Shown in pieces: positions 51,581 through 62,013 of a DNA stretch of 64,000 nt. This DNA is from Pisaster brevispinus (taxonomy: Eukaryota; Echinodermata; Asteroidea; Forcipulatida; Asteriidae), in the NCBI GenBank assembly GCA_023634235.1, contig JAMKCF010000001.1, forward strand, positions 30,360,920 to 30,424,919. The letters run 5' to 3'. A model generated the notes under the pieces. The model saw only the letters and a program-made list of their open reading frames with translations. It was not told the origin of the DNA and did no database searches. Position numbers and translations under genes: made by a program. Position 1 is the stretch's first letter. The number at the start of each line of letters is the position of its first letter.

Positions 51581-52567
51581 ATGCCCGTCATGAACGCGAC
51601 GGCTTCGCTGACAATCCCCACCACGGCCTCGTCTGGAAAGGATGACACACGGATCATTATCGCCTGTGCTGTGTCGTCCGTTGCCATGGTTTGCATCGCG
51701 GCGGCCATGTTTTACTTCCGAGCCACGGTGCTACGCAGGGAGAAAGCATTAACCGAGCTGCGGAGGCTGCAGGCGCTGACGACGCCAGAGAAGGCTGACC
51801 TACGGGGTAGCAGCAGCGGGAAGGACGGGAGCAGCCGGCCGGTGTCCACGACGAGTTCCAGGGTACTGGGAGTCCGCAGACCGCGCCCTGCTTCCGTAGT
51901 GTCGCCCACAAGGCACCAGTCGTACCCACCCGACCCTGGCCGGGAGCTGAGGCGCGGGAGCCTCCACGCAATACCCAACGGCCTCGGAACCACGACTATT
52001 ACTGATATTGAACCCCAGGCCAACACGAGCACCACCACCACCCTAGCGAAACCCAGCAAACGGGCGTCTTCATTCTCGGATACCGTGCCACCAAAGCTAG
52101 GCCCGATGACCCGGCGGGCAAGTTGGTCTTTCGAAAACCCAGTCTTCGACCAGTGGGTCCCGCCCCTGATGAAAGCCACGGGCAAGGACGACCTCATCGA
52201 CCAAGATGACACAATGGATGATAACATCTTCATGCTTGAGATGGAGGTCACTGTTGATGGAGTCGGCCTCAGTGACATCGAAAATGTCATGGATGAAAAC
52301 TTGACAACCAGTGACGGCCCCCAAAGGAGGCTCAGATCGCCTAGACTCTCCGCACTCGCTTTTGGGAATCCTTTGTACAGTCAGAACGCTGACCAACAAC
52401 ACTCTATGCCCACGCTACACGAGCGGGAAGACAGCACCACCAGCAGTGGCAGCATTGAAAAAGCGACCGAGAAAGAGACTACGGGATCTTTTATATGTTC
52501 CATAGCCGCGACAGACGAACAAAAATCTATGGAAATCTGCCGCCCACGATCGGAAAGCTTTTGTTAA
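51581..52567 (+). CDS. Single-pass membrane protein with two FxNPx(F/Y) motifs
   Basis: A 328-residue frame, GC-rich. Residues 1-24 are polar with a glycosylation sequon (N5-A-T). Residues 25-46 are a membrane helix. A basic juxtamembrane segment (RATVLRREKALTELRRL) follows. The ~280-residue cytoplasmic tail carries F184ENPVF189 and F261GNPLY266, fitting the FxNPx(Y/F) endocytosis/PTB-binding motif of LDL-receptor tails; amnionless tails are known for two FxNPxF motifs. Three basic RRxS/KRxS sites (RRGS 124, KRAS 160, RRAS 178) could be kinase targets, the last just before FENPVF. The tail is Ser/Thr-rich with an acidic stretch 202-240. No signal peptide is present, so it is a type III protein or the last exon of a longer receptor. 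Identity with amnionless is not claimed. Antisense frames (51657-51971, 51712-52290, 52097-52402) are composition shadows. Confidence 0.8.
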   Translation: MPVMNATASLTIPTTASSGKDDTRIIIACAVSSVAMVCIAAAMFYFRATVLRREKALTELRRLQALTTPEKADLRGSSSGKDGSSRPVSTTSSRVLGVRRPRPASVVSPTRHQSYPPDPGRELRRGSLHAIPNGLGTTTITDIEPQANTSTTTTLAKPSKRASSFSDTVPPKLGPMTRRASWSFENPVFDQWVPPLMKATGKDDLIDQDDTMDDNIFMLEMEVTVDGVGLSDIENVMDENLTTSDGPQRRLRSPRLSALAFGNPLYSQNADQQHSMPTLHEREDSTTSSGSIEKATEKETTGSFICSIAATDEQKSMEICRPRSESFC

Positions 52568-52735
52568 AATTCCATTTTATAGCTATAGGCCAAAGTATAT
52601 ACTTATATTTTTTGTTTTGTTTAAAGTGGTTATAATGTATATTTTGTATTCCTATATATGTTGGATTTTTCTTTTATACGCTGATATTCTATAAAACGCC
52701 TTGAAAAAAATCTGCGAAGGATGGTGGGAGGGTTA
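52568..52735 (+). other. Probable 3' untranslated region of gene 2
   Basis: AT-rich after the TAA. No AATAAA seen. ATTAAA near 52909 is the nearest poly(A)-like signal. Confidence 0.3.
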
Positions 52736-52739
52736 GCCG

Positions 52740-52945
52740 TAAGCCACTCCCTCCGACGGGGAGACCACTCCTATTTAAGGAGAGGCCTCGCCGAGTGTTT
52801 ACAAAGACTTCTGTTTTAGCAACAACAACAAAGTGAAAGCAAAATAGGAAAAGACAACACACATTTTAAGGAAAGGCTTCGCCTTGTGTGAATACGTTTA
52901 TTAAAGTGAGACTTCTGTTTTGGACACACACAAAAAAGGGGGGAT
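52740..52945 (+). repeat. Two-copy ~110-bp direct repeat
   Basis: TTTAAGGAGAGGCCTCGCCG and 'gacttctgttttagcaac' recur as 'tttaaggaaaggcttcgcct' and 'gagacttctgttttggac'. Confidence 0.7.
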
Positions 52946-53042
52946 GAAAAAAGAAAAACATCAAACTAGAAATGTTTTTCTCCTTTAAAGACACGCGTCT
53001 CTAACGAAAAGGTTACAGTCTATAAATTAACCCAAGCATTAA

Positions 53043-53409
53043 TTGGTCACATTGCCTTCGGATTGGGCGATACAAGCGTTTGTTATAAAATGAATTTGGT
53101 TGGAACGTTGTTTGTTTTATAAGTAGAATATAATGTAATGATTCAAACAAAAATATTCCTTGAAAATTTTTGTTTTTTATTTTAATTTCGTGAACTAATA
53201 CGGTCCGCATTTTTGCAGAACCAAATTTTGGACTCCACAAAATTACGGACTGTGTTAGTTCACGAAGTAAAAGGAAAACAGCACATTTTCGAGGTATGTT
53301 TGTGTGAATCATTATATTCTACTTTTAAAATATCGTCCAACCATATTAGTTTCATAACAAGCGATTTTTATAGCCGAAAGCGCCCAAACTAATGGCAATG
53401 TGTCACTTT
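53043..53409 (+). mobile_element. T7-family MITE
   Basis: 'ggtcacattgccttcggatt' mirrors 'aatggcaatgtgtcactt'. An internal inverted pair 'ttcgtgaactaatacggtcc' and 'ttacggactgtgttagttca' gives a second foldback. Confidence 0.87.
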
Positions 53410-53561
53410 AATTTGGTCACAGACCGCATCCAATTGATGAGGGTCTCGCAGCAATGCGTTCATAGACAATGAAAGTCATACACTTTGGGCTCCCAAATAA
53501 TACTTGCTTTATTCAGCATGTGGAACAAACTCGCTCGCGCAATAACAGGGCCAAGTCACAA

Positions 53562-53766
53562 CAGGGCCCAATTTCATAAAGCCTGTAAGCACAAAAACTT
53601 GCTAAGCACAGAAAAAAATCTTGTTCAGCAGAAACAGTTTTTACCAGCCAACATTCCAACAAGTTTAAACTGTTGCCACTGGTACCCCGCTCATTTCTTG
53701 CTATTAAAGTAAAGAAATTTGCTAAGCAGATTTTTCTGCTTAACAGCTTTATAAAATTGGGCCCTG
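53562..53766 (+). mobile_element. T3-family MITE, both ends intact
   Basis: CAGGGCCCAATTTCATAAAG mirrors 'ctttataaaattgggccctg'. The best-preserved ends of the family in this window. Confidence 0.9.
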
Positions 53767-54575
53767 GCAATTTACACGCAAGCAGTTCCAGGCAATCACA
53801 AAGAAGAAAAACATTCACACTGGGGATCTTCTTTGGGATCGTAAGACATTGTTTGAAAAAATCCTCTAGCTCTGCTACTAAAGCATGGTCCTGTAGCATG
53901 CACTGCAGTTGGTCGCCTCCAAGTTGCATGTAAAAGTTGCTTCGTGTGACATGGCCCTTGAACTTCATTCTACAAATATAAAACCGACTTATACCGGCTA
54001 AAGCCCGTGCAATTCTCGCGTGTATTAGAAAAATTTCTCTTTAAAAAAGCCGCTTTCAACATCTCTCTCAGTAGTGCAATAAATTCATTTCATTCATACA
54101 TTTTGTGTCTATACAATTCTGAATCCAGACCGTATACGCACAAAGTGTTTTTTACATTTTAGATTAGGTTATGCACGCACGGTGAACAAATGCATCACAT
54201 TTACTTTCTCAATCAAGTGAAGAGAGAATTAGACCAACTTCATGGTACTATGACATTTTTAAAAGTTACAAAAACATGGTGAGGATATTAGCCTGCATTC
54301 GACAATTCAATTTTCTGAACATGTTTTTGTATAAATCAAGGAAAAATCAGTGGTCGCTTTTTCTGAGATCGTTTAAGGCAGAAAGGTTTATATTTATCCC
54401 CCGTGCAATCCCCCCCCCCAAAAAAAAAATATATATATATATACACCGGTACAAAAAAAAGAAAATATTAATGATTTTAATTTTACTGTAACCTCATTTA
54501 GTCTTACAGTTTCTTAAATTGGATTTATTTTTTTTAAGTAAAATTATATAAAGGGTCGGTAACAGCTTTATTACG
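53767..54575. other. Unassigned; C-run and (AT)n
   Basis: The minus frame 53513-53968 (151 codons) spans T3 DNA and is not supported. C/A-run and (AT)n at 54409-54445. A T10-like 'caattctcgcgtgtatt' at about 54010. Confidence 0.5.
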
Positions 54576-54579
54576 AACC

Positions 54580-54935
54580 AGCAACATACAAGTGATCACA
54601 AAACAACATCGAAAATAAACAGCAACAATTTCAGCACTAACGGGCAACAGTAGCATGCAGGTGATGCAAAACAACAACAGCCAAAAACAAGAAGACAAAC
54701 AAATAAATTAATTAAAACAATAAAATTAACGAACAGCAGCAACATACAACTGATGACAGTAACAACACCACTACTGAACAAAAACCATCAACAGTAACAA
54801 AAAACCGCAGCATGCAAGTGATGAAAAAAATCACAAATAACAATAACTAAAAACAGTAACAAACAGCAAAACACAAGTGATGGAAAACAACAACACAAAC
54901 AACAAGTACGAATACCATCAACAGACAACAACAAC

Positions 54936-54995
<60 letters not shown>

Positions 54996-55048
54996 GCAGC
55001 AGCAACAACAACAACAACAACAACAACAGCAGCAGCAGCAGCAGCAGC

Positions 55049-55098
<50 letters not shown>

Positions 55099-55140
55099 AC
55101 AATAGTGACAAAAACATAAAAACAACAACAAACAACAAGA
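54580..55140. repeat. (CAA/CAG)n array nested in a ~75-bp degenerate repeat
   Basis: A core of nearly pure CAA with two CAG blocks lies at about 54928-55096. To its left, 'agcatgcaagtgatg'-like units recur about every 55-85 bp (54590, 54650, 54740, 54808, 54868). Translated in three frames it gives poly-Q, poly-N/T or (minus) poly-L/C/V. These frames are not genes. Confidence 0.92.
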
Positions 55141-55392
55141 CTCCAATAAAACATCAACTGGTACACACACAGAATGTACAACAACAAAAACATCTACACG
55201 AATAAACTTCCCAACCAAACATAATCACATTACCTTAACACTATCATCCTGCCGGAATTGCACGATTTCCCAAAGCAACTGCAATTTGGCCTCAAGTAAG
55301 AATTTTACAAACAAGTGTGAATGTCACAGGCACCGGGCGATTTTGTGTGTATTATTTTCTTCAAACTAATCATTTTTAGAATGTGCCTTCTT
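55141..55392. other. Unassigned
   Basis: No gene or repeat recognised. Confidence 0.5.
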
Positions 55393-55626
55393 AAAGAGTC
55401 ACGTTGGCTTTTAACTTCGTGAACTAACCGTCCTTTATGTGGAGTAAATCATTTGGTTCTACAAAATGGCGGACCGTGTTAGTTCACAAAGTAAAAGGAA
55501 AAGCACACAATTTTGAGGTGTATCAGTGTAAATCTTTATTAAAACATCTTTCCAACCATATTTATTTCATAAAATAACCTTTTTATTGCCCAAATCGCTC
55601 AACCCGAAGACAGCGTTTTTCCCTTT
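55393..55626 (+). mobile_element. T7-family MITE, shortened
   Basis: 'aaagagtcacgttggctttt' at the left. Interior 'ttcgtgaactaaccgtcctt', 'aaaatggcggaccgtgttag' and the right 'aacccgaagacagcg' match the family. The stretch between left end and foldback is deleted. Confidence 0.8.
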
Positions 55627-55802
55627 AAATGTATAATGTTACATCGTTGGTGTTTGTAGCCCTCAGACTTAAACTAAGCAACTGGTCTTTTCCTCAACAA
55701 GTACAAACCCTTTACTTTTCTGTTTGCATTGGAATAGTAATACAGGTTTTCCCTGTCAATAAGCGAATAAGCGGCCAATTTTAACCTCGCATTATTCTAT
55801 TT

Positions 55803-55933
55803 ATAGCAAGTCTCGCGCGTCTTCAGACATTTTTGAGACTATTTATGTTGCTTTATACGCGTGAAGGAAACAAATTCGCCTTCTTTGACGGGTCCCAATG
55901 TTCGAATATGCTTGAGATTTAAAGAGTCTATTG
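55803..55933. mobile_element. T10 foldback MITE, degraded
   Basis: 'tagcaagtctcgcgcgtctt' and 'tgttcgaatatgcttgagat' match the arms of 29218-29360 with several changes. Confidence 0.75.
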
Positions 55934-56227
55934 AAAGATGCTCAAAACATTTGTTCAATTTCACTTAATGTGCAAGCAATTATTGTTCTTTTGCGTCATG
56001 TGGTTAAAAAAAGATAACCCTTCAATTTTAACGGACCACTCAAACAGCGTTCAAATTCGCAGCAGCTTTTTGCAGAAATCTCTAGTTGCGCTTTTATACT
56101 CTCTTAAGTTTAATGCAGATTTCGCACGTAAGTTAATTTTAAACCGCTTTATTACGATTGCATGAATGTGAAATTGGCTGCTTTGTTTGCCAAAAATGAG
56201 CGGGAAAACCTATCAACAGAACAGGGC

Positions 56228-56480
56228 GCAGTTTCATGGCTCTGCTTACCGCCAAATTTGCGCTTACGATCACCATTCTCCGCTTACTCTGCAAGCGCCG
56301 AATTTCTGCACTAGCTGTGTAAGCTAGAATGCCTAGTAACGTAGAGTACGCACGCGCACATGTACAAATTCTCTGCTAACCCGTGAAACACGCTTCACGT
56401 AAGCGCGGAATTACCTGCCTCCGTAAGCACCGACTCTTTGCTCACGGTAAGCAGAGCCATGAAATTGGTTTGTTTGACTG
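56228..56480 (+). mobile_element. T5-family MITE
   Basis: 'tttcatggctctgcttaccg' mirrors 'cggtaagcagagccatgaaa'. Interior matches 26369-26621, including GCGCCGAATTTCTGCACTAG. The right end runs straight into a T3 half element. Confidence 0.88.
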
Positions 56481-56558
56481 GTATCTTGCTCATTTCTACT
56501 TTAGCAGCAAACTATTGAGCGATATTTCTGGCTTAAGCAGTTCTATCAAATTGGGCCA
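56476..56558 (+). mobile_element. T3-family half element abutting T5
   Basis: 'ctggtatcttgctcatttct' and 'gcttaagcagttctatcaaa' are the right half of T3. Confidence 0.75.
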
Positions 56559-57400
56559 GGCCGGCTTTGATCATTTCGACACAGCCCATTAAGCAATGTT
56601 AGTATTTAATGTTCCGGGAGAACACAGTCGGTTTCCGAAATGGGAAAAAAAAAAAAAAGATTGCGAAAAAGAATGCAGATGTTCTGTACATTAAAAAAAC
56701 AAAACAAAACCCCAGCCCCAATCAGCCGTTGAAAATTCGGCCACGTTTCCGAGATACATTGGTTAATGGTTTATGGATGAGGGTATGACATTTTGTACCC
56801 GTGCTTGATTCAATTTGGACCATCGGAATGAAGTAGTGGTTGCTTTGGGCCATTTATCTGTCACATGACATTATTTCGGATGGAAATAATTATATTGCAG
56901 GATTTGGGGTTAAAAATCGAATGCCATGTATCATAGTTGTTTATTAGTTTCAGATGTCACACCAAAGCCACCGTGCACTGCGCCTAATTATAATAATATG
57001 CGTTTTAAGTAAGCAATGCAAATAAACAAATACACAGTTACTAGTTAGTTACTCAGCTACAATGTAGTTTCGCAATATTGTTTTTTTATCATAATAAATA
57101 TATCTATAATTTAAACGAATTGTTTCGATTTTACCGAAAGTGAACCTTATATCGATGATTTTATTGTAATATGCATATTTCTATTGTGCTGAAGCCGGGA
57201 AGCATGGAATTATTTTATATTAAAATTAAAAACAGAAACTACATGTATGTGAAAACAGTTTGAATTGTTTGCTCGTGCAGTTGCTTGTCTTTCTCGTACA
57301 CTCTTTTAAAAGACCTTACAATTTGAAGATAATTACAATAATTGATGGGTCTTTGAAGTTGAATTATGCTTACTCTTCTTTTATCAAGATAAAGTACAGC
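56559..57400. other. Unassigned, AT-rich
   Basis: No gene or repeat recognised. A-run near 56646. Confidence 0.5.
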
Positions 57401-60400
57401 TTTAGTAAACGTTTGGGAAGTTTCATGATTGTGGTTTACACTATCTCTTTGAATGAAAACATTGTAAAACTTTGGTTATGCTGGCAAAGGTTTTTTTTTT
57501 ACTGTTGTTGTGCTTACCCTATTTGAATCAAGATAAGGTATTTTGTTGGTCGTGCTGGACAAAGTTGTAAACTGCTGTCGTGCTTACTGTGTTTGAATCA
57601 TGAGAATGTACAAAATTGGTCACGCTGGACAAAGTTTGTTACTACTGATGTGCTTACTGTCTTTGAATCAGGATAAGGTGCAACATTGTTGTTGTGCTTA
57701 CTCTAATACTAATTTGGTCATGCTTGGCAAAGTTGTTTATTGCTGTTTTGCTTATCTTTTAAGCAAGATAAGGTGCTTTATTGATCATGCTGGACAAAGT
57801 TTTATACTGATGCCATGCTTACTGTTTTTGAATCAAGATGAGGTACAGCATTGGTCATGTCACACAACGTTTTATACTTCTGTTTTGCTTACTGTTTTTG
57901 AATCAATATAAGGTGTACTTTGGTCGTTTTGGACAAAGTTTTATACTGCTGTCGAGCTTACTGTCTTTGAATCAATATGAGGTGCAACATTGGTCATGTT
58001 ACACAATGTTTTATACTACTGTTTTGCTTACTGTTTTTGAATCAAGATAACGTGTACATTGGTCGTGTTGGACAAAGTTTTATACTGCTGCCAAGCTTAC
58101 TGTCTTTGAATCAAGATGGGGTGCAGCATTGGTCATGTTACACAACGTTTTATACTACTGCTTTGCTTACTGTTTTTGAACCAAGATAAGGTGTACATTG
58201 GTCGTGTTGGACAAAGTATTATACTGCTGCCTTGCTTACTGTCTGAATCAATATGAGGTGCAACATTGGTCATGTTACACAATGTTTTATACTACTGCTT
58301 TGCTTACTGTTTTTGAATCAAGATAAGGTGTACATTGGTCGTGTTGGACACAGTTTTATACTGCTGCCATGCTTACTGTCTTTGAATCAAGATGGGGTGC
58401 AGCATTGGTCATGTTACACAATGTTTTATACTACTGTTTTGCTTACTGTTTTTGAATGAAGACAAGGTGTACATTGGTCGTGTTGGACAAAATTTTATAC
58501 TGCTGCCATGCTTACTGTCTTTGAATCAATATGAGGTGCAACATTGGTCATGTTACACAACGTTTTATACTACTGTTTTGCTTACTGTTTTTGAATCAAG
58601 ATAAGGTGTACATTGGTCGTGTTGGACAAAGTTTTATACTGCTGCCATGCTTACTGTCTTTGAATCAATATGAGGTGCAACATTGGTCATGTTACACAAC
58701 GTTTTATACTACTGTTTTGCTTACTGTTTTTGATTCAAGACAAGGTGTACATTGGTCGTTTTGGCAAAGTTTTATACTGCTGCCATGCTTACTGTCTTTG
58801 AATCAAGATGGGGTGCAGCATTGGTCATGTTACACAACGTTTTATACTACTGCTTTGCTTACTGTTTTTGAATCAAGACAAGGTGTACATTGGTCGCGTT
58901 GGACAAAGTTTTATACTGCTGCCATGCTTACTGTCTTTGAATCAATATGAGGTGCAACATTGGTCATGTTACACAATGTTTTATACTACTGTTTTGCTTA
59001 CTGTTTTTGAATCAAGACAAGGTGTACATTGGTCGTGTTGGACAAAGTTTTATACTGCTGCCATGCTTACTGTCTTTGAATCAATATGAGGTGCAACATT
59101 GGTCATGTTACACAATGTTTTATACTACTGTTTTGCTTACTGTTTTTGAATCAAGATAAGGTGTACATTGGTCGTTTTGGCAAAGTTTTATACTGCTGCC
59201 ATGCTTACTGTCTTTGAATCAAGATGGGGTGCAGCATTGGTCATGTTACACAACGTTTTATACTACTGCTTTGCTTACTGTTTTTGAATCAAGACAAGGT
59301 GTACATTGGTCGCGTTGGACAAAGTTTTATACTGCTGCCATGCTTACTGTCTTTGAATCAATATGAGGTGCAACATTGGTCATGTTACACAATGTTTTAT
59401 ACTACTGTTTTGCTTACTGTTTTTGAATCAAGACAAGGTGTACATTGGTCGTGTTGGACAAAGTTTTATACTGCTGCCGTGTTTACTGTCTTTGAATCAA
59501 GATGGGGTGCAGCATTGGTCATGTTACACAACGTTTTATACTACTGTTTTGCTTACTGTTTTTGAATCAAGATAAGGTGTACATTGGTCGTGTTGGACAA
59601 AGTTTTATACTGCTGCCATGCTTACTGTCTTTTAATCAAGATGAGGTGCACCATTGGTCATGTTACACAACGTTTTATACTACTGTTTTGCTTACTGTTT
59701 TTGAATCGAGATAAGGTGCGCATTGGTCATGTCACCCAACGTTTTATACTACTGCTTTGCTTACTGTTTTTGAATCAAGATAAGGTTTACATTGGTCGTG
59801 TTGGACAAAGTTTTATACTGCTGCCTTGCTTACTGTCTTTGAATCAATATGAGGTGCAACATTGGTCATGTTACACAACGTTTTATACTACTGTTTTGCT
59901 TACTGTTTTTGAACCAAGATAAGGTGTACATTGGTCGTGTTGGACAAAGTTTTATACTGCTGCCATGCTTACTGTCTTTGAATCAATATGAGGTGCAACA
60001 TTGGTCATGTTACACAACGTTTTATACTACTGTTTTGCTTACTGTTTTTTAATCAAGATAAGGTGTACATTGGTCGTGTTGGACAAAGTTTTATACTGCT
60101 GCCATGCTTACTGTCTTTGAATCAAGATGAGGTGCAACATTGGTCATGTTACACAACGTTTTATACTACTGCTTTGCTTACTGTTTTTGAATCAAGATAA
60201 GGTGTACATTGGTCGTTTTGGACAAAGTTTTATACTGCTGCCATGCTTACTGTCTTTGAATCAATATGAGGTGCAGCATTGGTCATGTTACACAATGTAT
60301 TATACTACTATTTTGCTTACTGTTTTTGAATCAAGATAAGGTGTACGTTGGTCGTTTTGAACAAAGTTTTATACTGCTGTCGAGCTTAACTCTCTTTGAA

Positions 60401-60620
60401 TCAGGATGAGGTGCACCATTGGTAGAATTGTTTTTCCTGGTACGTTTGCAACATCGATACTACTGGGTTTGCTTTCTCTCCGTGCACGAAGATACAGCAC
60501 AAACACACAGGTAGAACTTCTGCTGGTATTCTTAATGTTGTTGAAACAAGATTAGGTACAGATAATTTGGGCAAGCTTCTTTGCGCATACTCTTTTTGAA
60601 TCAAGATGATGTACATCTTT
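57400..60620 (+). repeat. 139-bp dimeric tandem array (about 21 dimers)
   Basis: Each dimer joins two related ~70-bp monomers. One has GGTGTACATTGGTCGTGTTG, 'gacaaagttttatactgctg'; the other GGTGCAACATTGGTCATGTT, 'acacaacgttttatactact'. Both share 'gcttactgt...ttgaatcaa'. ATG-initiated frames restart every 139 bp (58253, 58392, 58531...). The centre (58.0-60.3 kb) is homogeneous; both edges, from 57.4 and after 60.35 kb, decay into single divergent monomers. 139 is not a multiple of three, so the ~70-residue frames rotate and are artefacts. Confidence 0.96.
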
Positions 60621-61010
60621 TTTAGGTGAATATTTGCAAGACCATTTCTTCTGGTGTGGAATAGCCTATTTCAGTCGAAAATACTATTAGGTGCTTTTTT
60701 AATGTGGTAAAGTTACTGTTTTTTAATATGTATGCTCGCTTTGAAGATAAGGTACGTCATAATGTTGGCCAAAGCTTACGCTTATAGTATGCTTGCTCTC
60801 GTAGAATGTTAAAACAACTTTTGATGCTTTAGGCTTCAACTGAATCAAAACAAGGTACAACATTGGTAAATATTGTAAACTGGGTTGTAACTAGTCATAT
60901 GATTAATCTCATTGAATCAAGACAAGATAAGACATCATGATGGCCAAGCTTTAGTCTGTATGTTTTTGCGCTTACTGTCTTGAATCAAGTTAAGGTACAC
61001 AATGGGTTAT
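60621..61010 (+). repeat. Eroded outskirts of the 139-bp array
   Basis: Isolated 'ttgaatcaagat', 'gaatcaagacaag' and 'gcttactgtcttgaatc' at irregular spacing. Confidence 0.6.
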
Positions 61011-61416
61011 TTTTCGAGGATGGGGACGTTCCTGATACAATATATTTTATATAGGACACGACACTTTTATCTGATGATGAAAGGCAAAAGTTCTTTGTTC
61101 TTGATAATAGAAAAAATGGTGTCTTAAAGGGGCAGTCAGGACTGAAATATTGACGATATTTAATTTGAAATGTCTCTTTAAACCCAGCGTAGAAAACGGC
61201 GAACTCTCCTAGAATCAACGTCTGAATCGATCCTTATGGACTTGAGCGTGGAACATAGCTGTCACCATGAACGTATGGGCTGATTTCCATGGGTACTTTC
61301 GTGGCGCGCATTTCCGTCTGTGGTAGTTGAGTCAACATGGACTTTATCCCCACCGTTAAAGGGGCACTCTGCCTCTCAAAATGTTTCCATATGGAATTGC
61401 TTTTTATTACATTTTT
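61011..61416. other. Unassigned
   Basis: 'aaaggggcactctgcctctc' at about 61361 resembles a lone T7 end. No gene. Confidence 0.5.
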
Positions 61417-61640
61417 TTAAAGGCAGGGTACACGTTTAGTAATTGTCAAAGACAAATATCCTCACTTGATGTATCCCAACATATGCATAAAATAACTAAC
61501 CTGTGAAAAAATGGGCTCAGTTGGCCATCAAAGATGCAAGAAAATAATGAAGAGGAAACATCCTTCTTGCATAGAATTTTGTGTTTTCATATGCCTTAGA
61601 AAGGCAAACGATCTCTAAGTCAGTTTGTAGGTAGCGCGGC
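61417..61640 (-). mobile_element. T6-family MITE, one half
   Basis: 'aaaggcagggtacacgttta' then 'taattgtcaaagac', 'cataaaataactaacctgtg' and 'gatgcaagaaaataatga' is the T6 right half in reverse. The partner end is missing; a 14-base G-run follows. Confidence 0.75.
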
Positions 61641-61641
61641 T

Positions 61642-62013
61642 GGGGGGGGGGGGGGTAGGTGTCTACCGTAGAATCCCCACACTGGGGAAGGAACTGCCAC
61701 TGTGGTGTGGCACATTTTTAGTGTTTCTTGTTTTTATTCACTTGCAAAGCGCCGAGGGACTTGATCGTTCAGGATATCCCAGACAGGACCATTCCACATA
61801 TCTAAGATTGGGAGGGGGGGGGGGGGGGGTCAGTTCCCAGTGTTGTGTACTTTTTGTGGGCTGTGAAATTGGTTCCTTGCATACAAAATGTACACAAAAT
61901 CTGCTACACTATGCACATCAACACAGAGCTACCCGGAGATCTACCTCTGTAACCGGCTTGGCTTTTGTGGACTGGTTGTGCAAGGCCACCTACCCCCCCC
62001 CCCCCCCCCCCCC
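61642..62013. repeat. Long G and C homopolymer runs
   Basis: G-runs at about 61642-61655 and 61814-61829, and a C-run at about 61993-62013. The second G-run and the C-run could pair over ~165 bp or form G-quadruplex/i-motif. Confidence 0.9.

Noticed and set aside
51712..52290. A 192-codon minus-strand frame
   Set aside because: It is antisense to the better-supported 328-residue frame, and its openness follows from the GC-rich codon pattern of that gene.
54788..55218. Poly-Q, poly-L, poly-C and poly-V frames
   Set aside because: Product of the (CAA/CAG)n microsatellite in different frames.
57838..60339. A ladder of ~70-residue plus-strand frames with hydrophobic cores (FILLFCLLFLNQ)
   Set aside because: Each is 1.5 units of the 139-bp array and restarts every 139 bp in a new frame. 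Apparent membrane segments come from T-rich repeat DNA.
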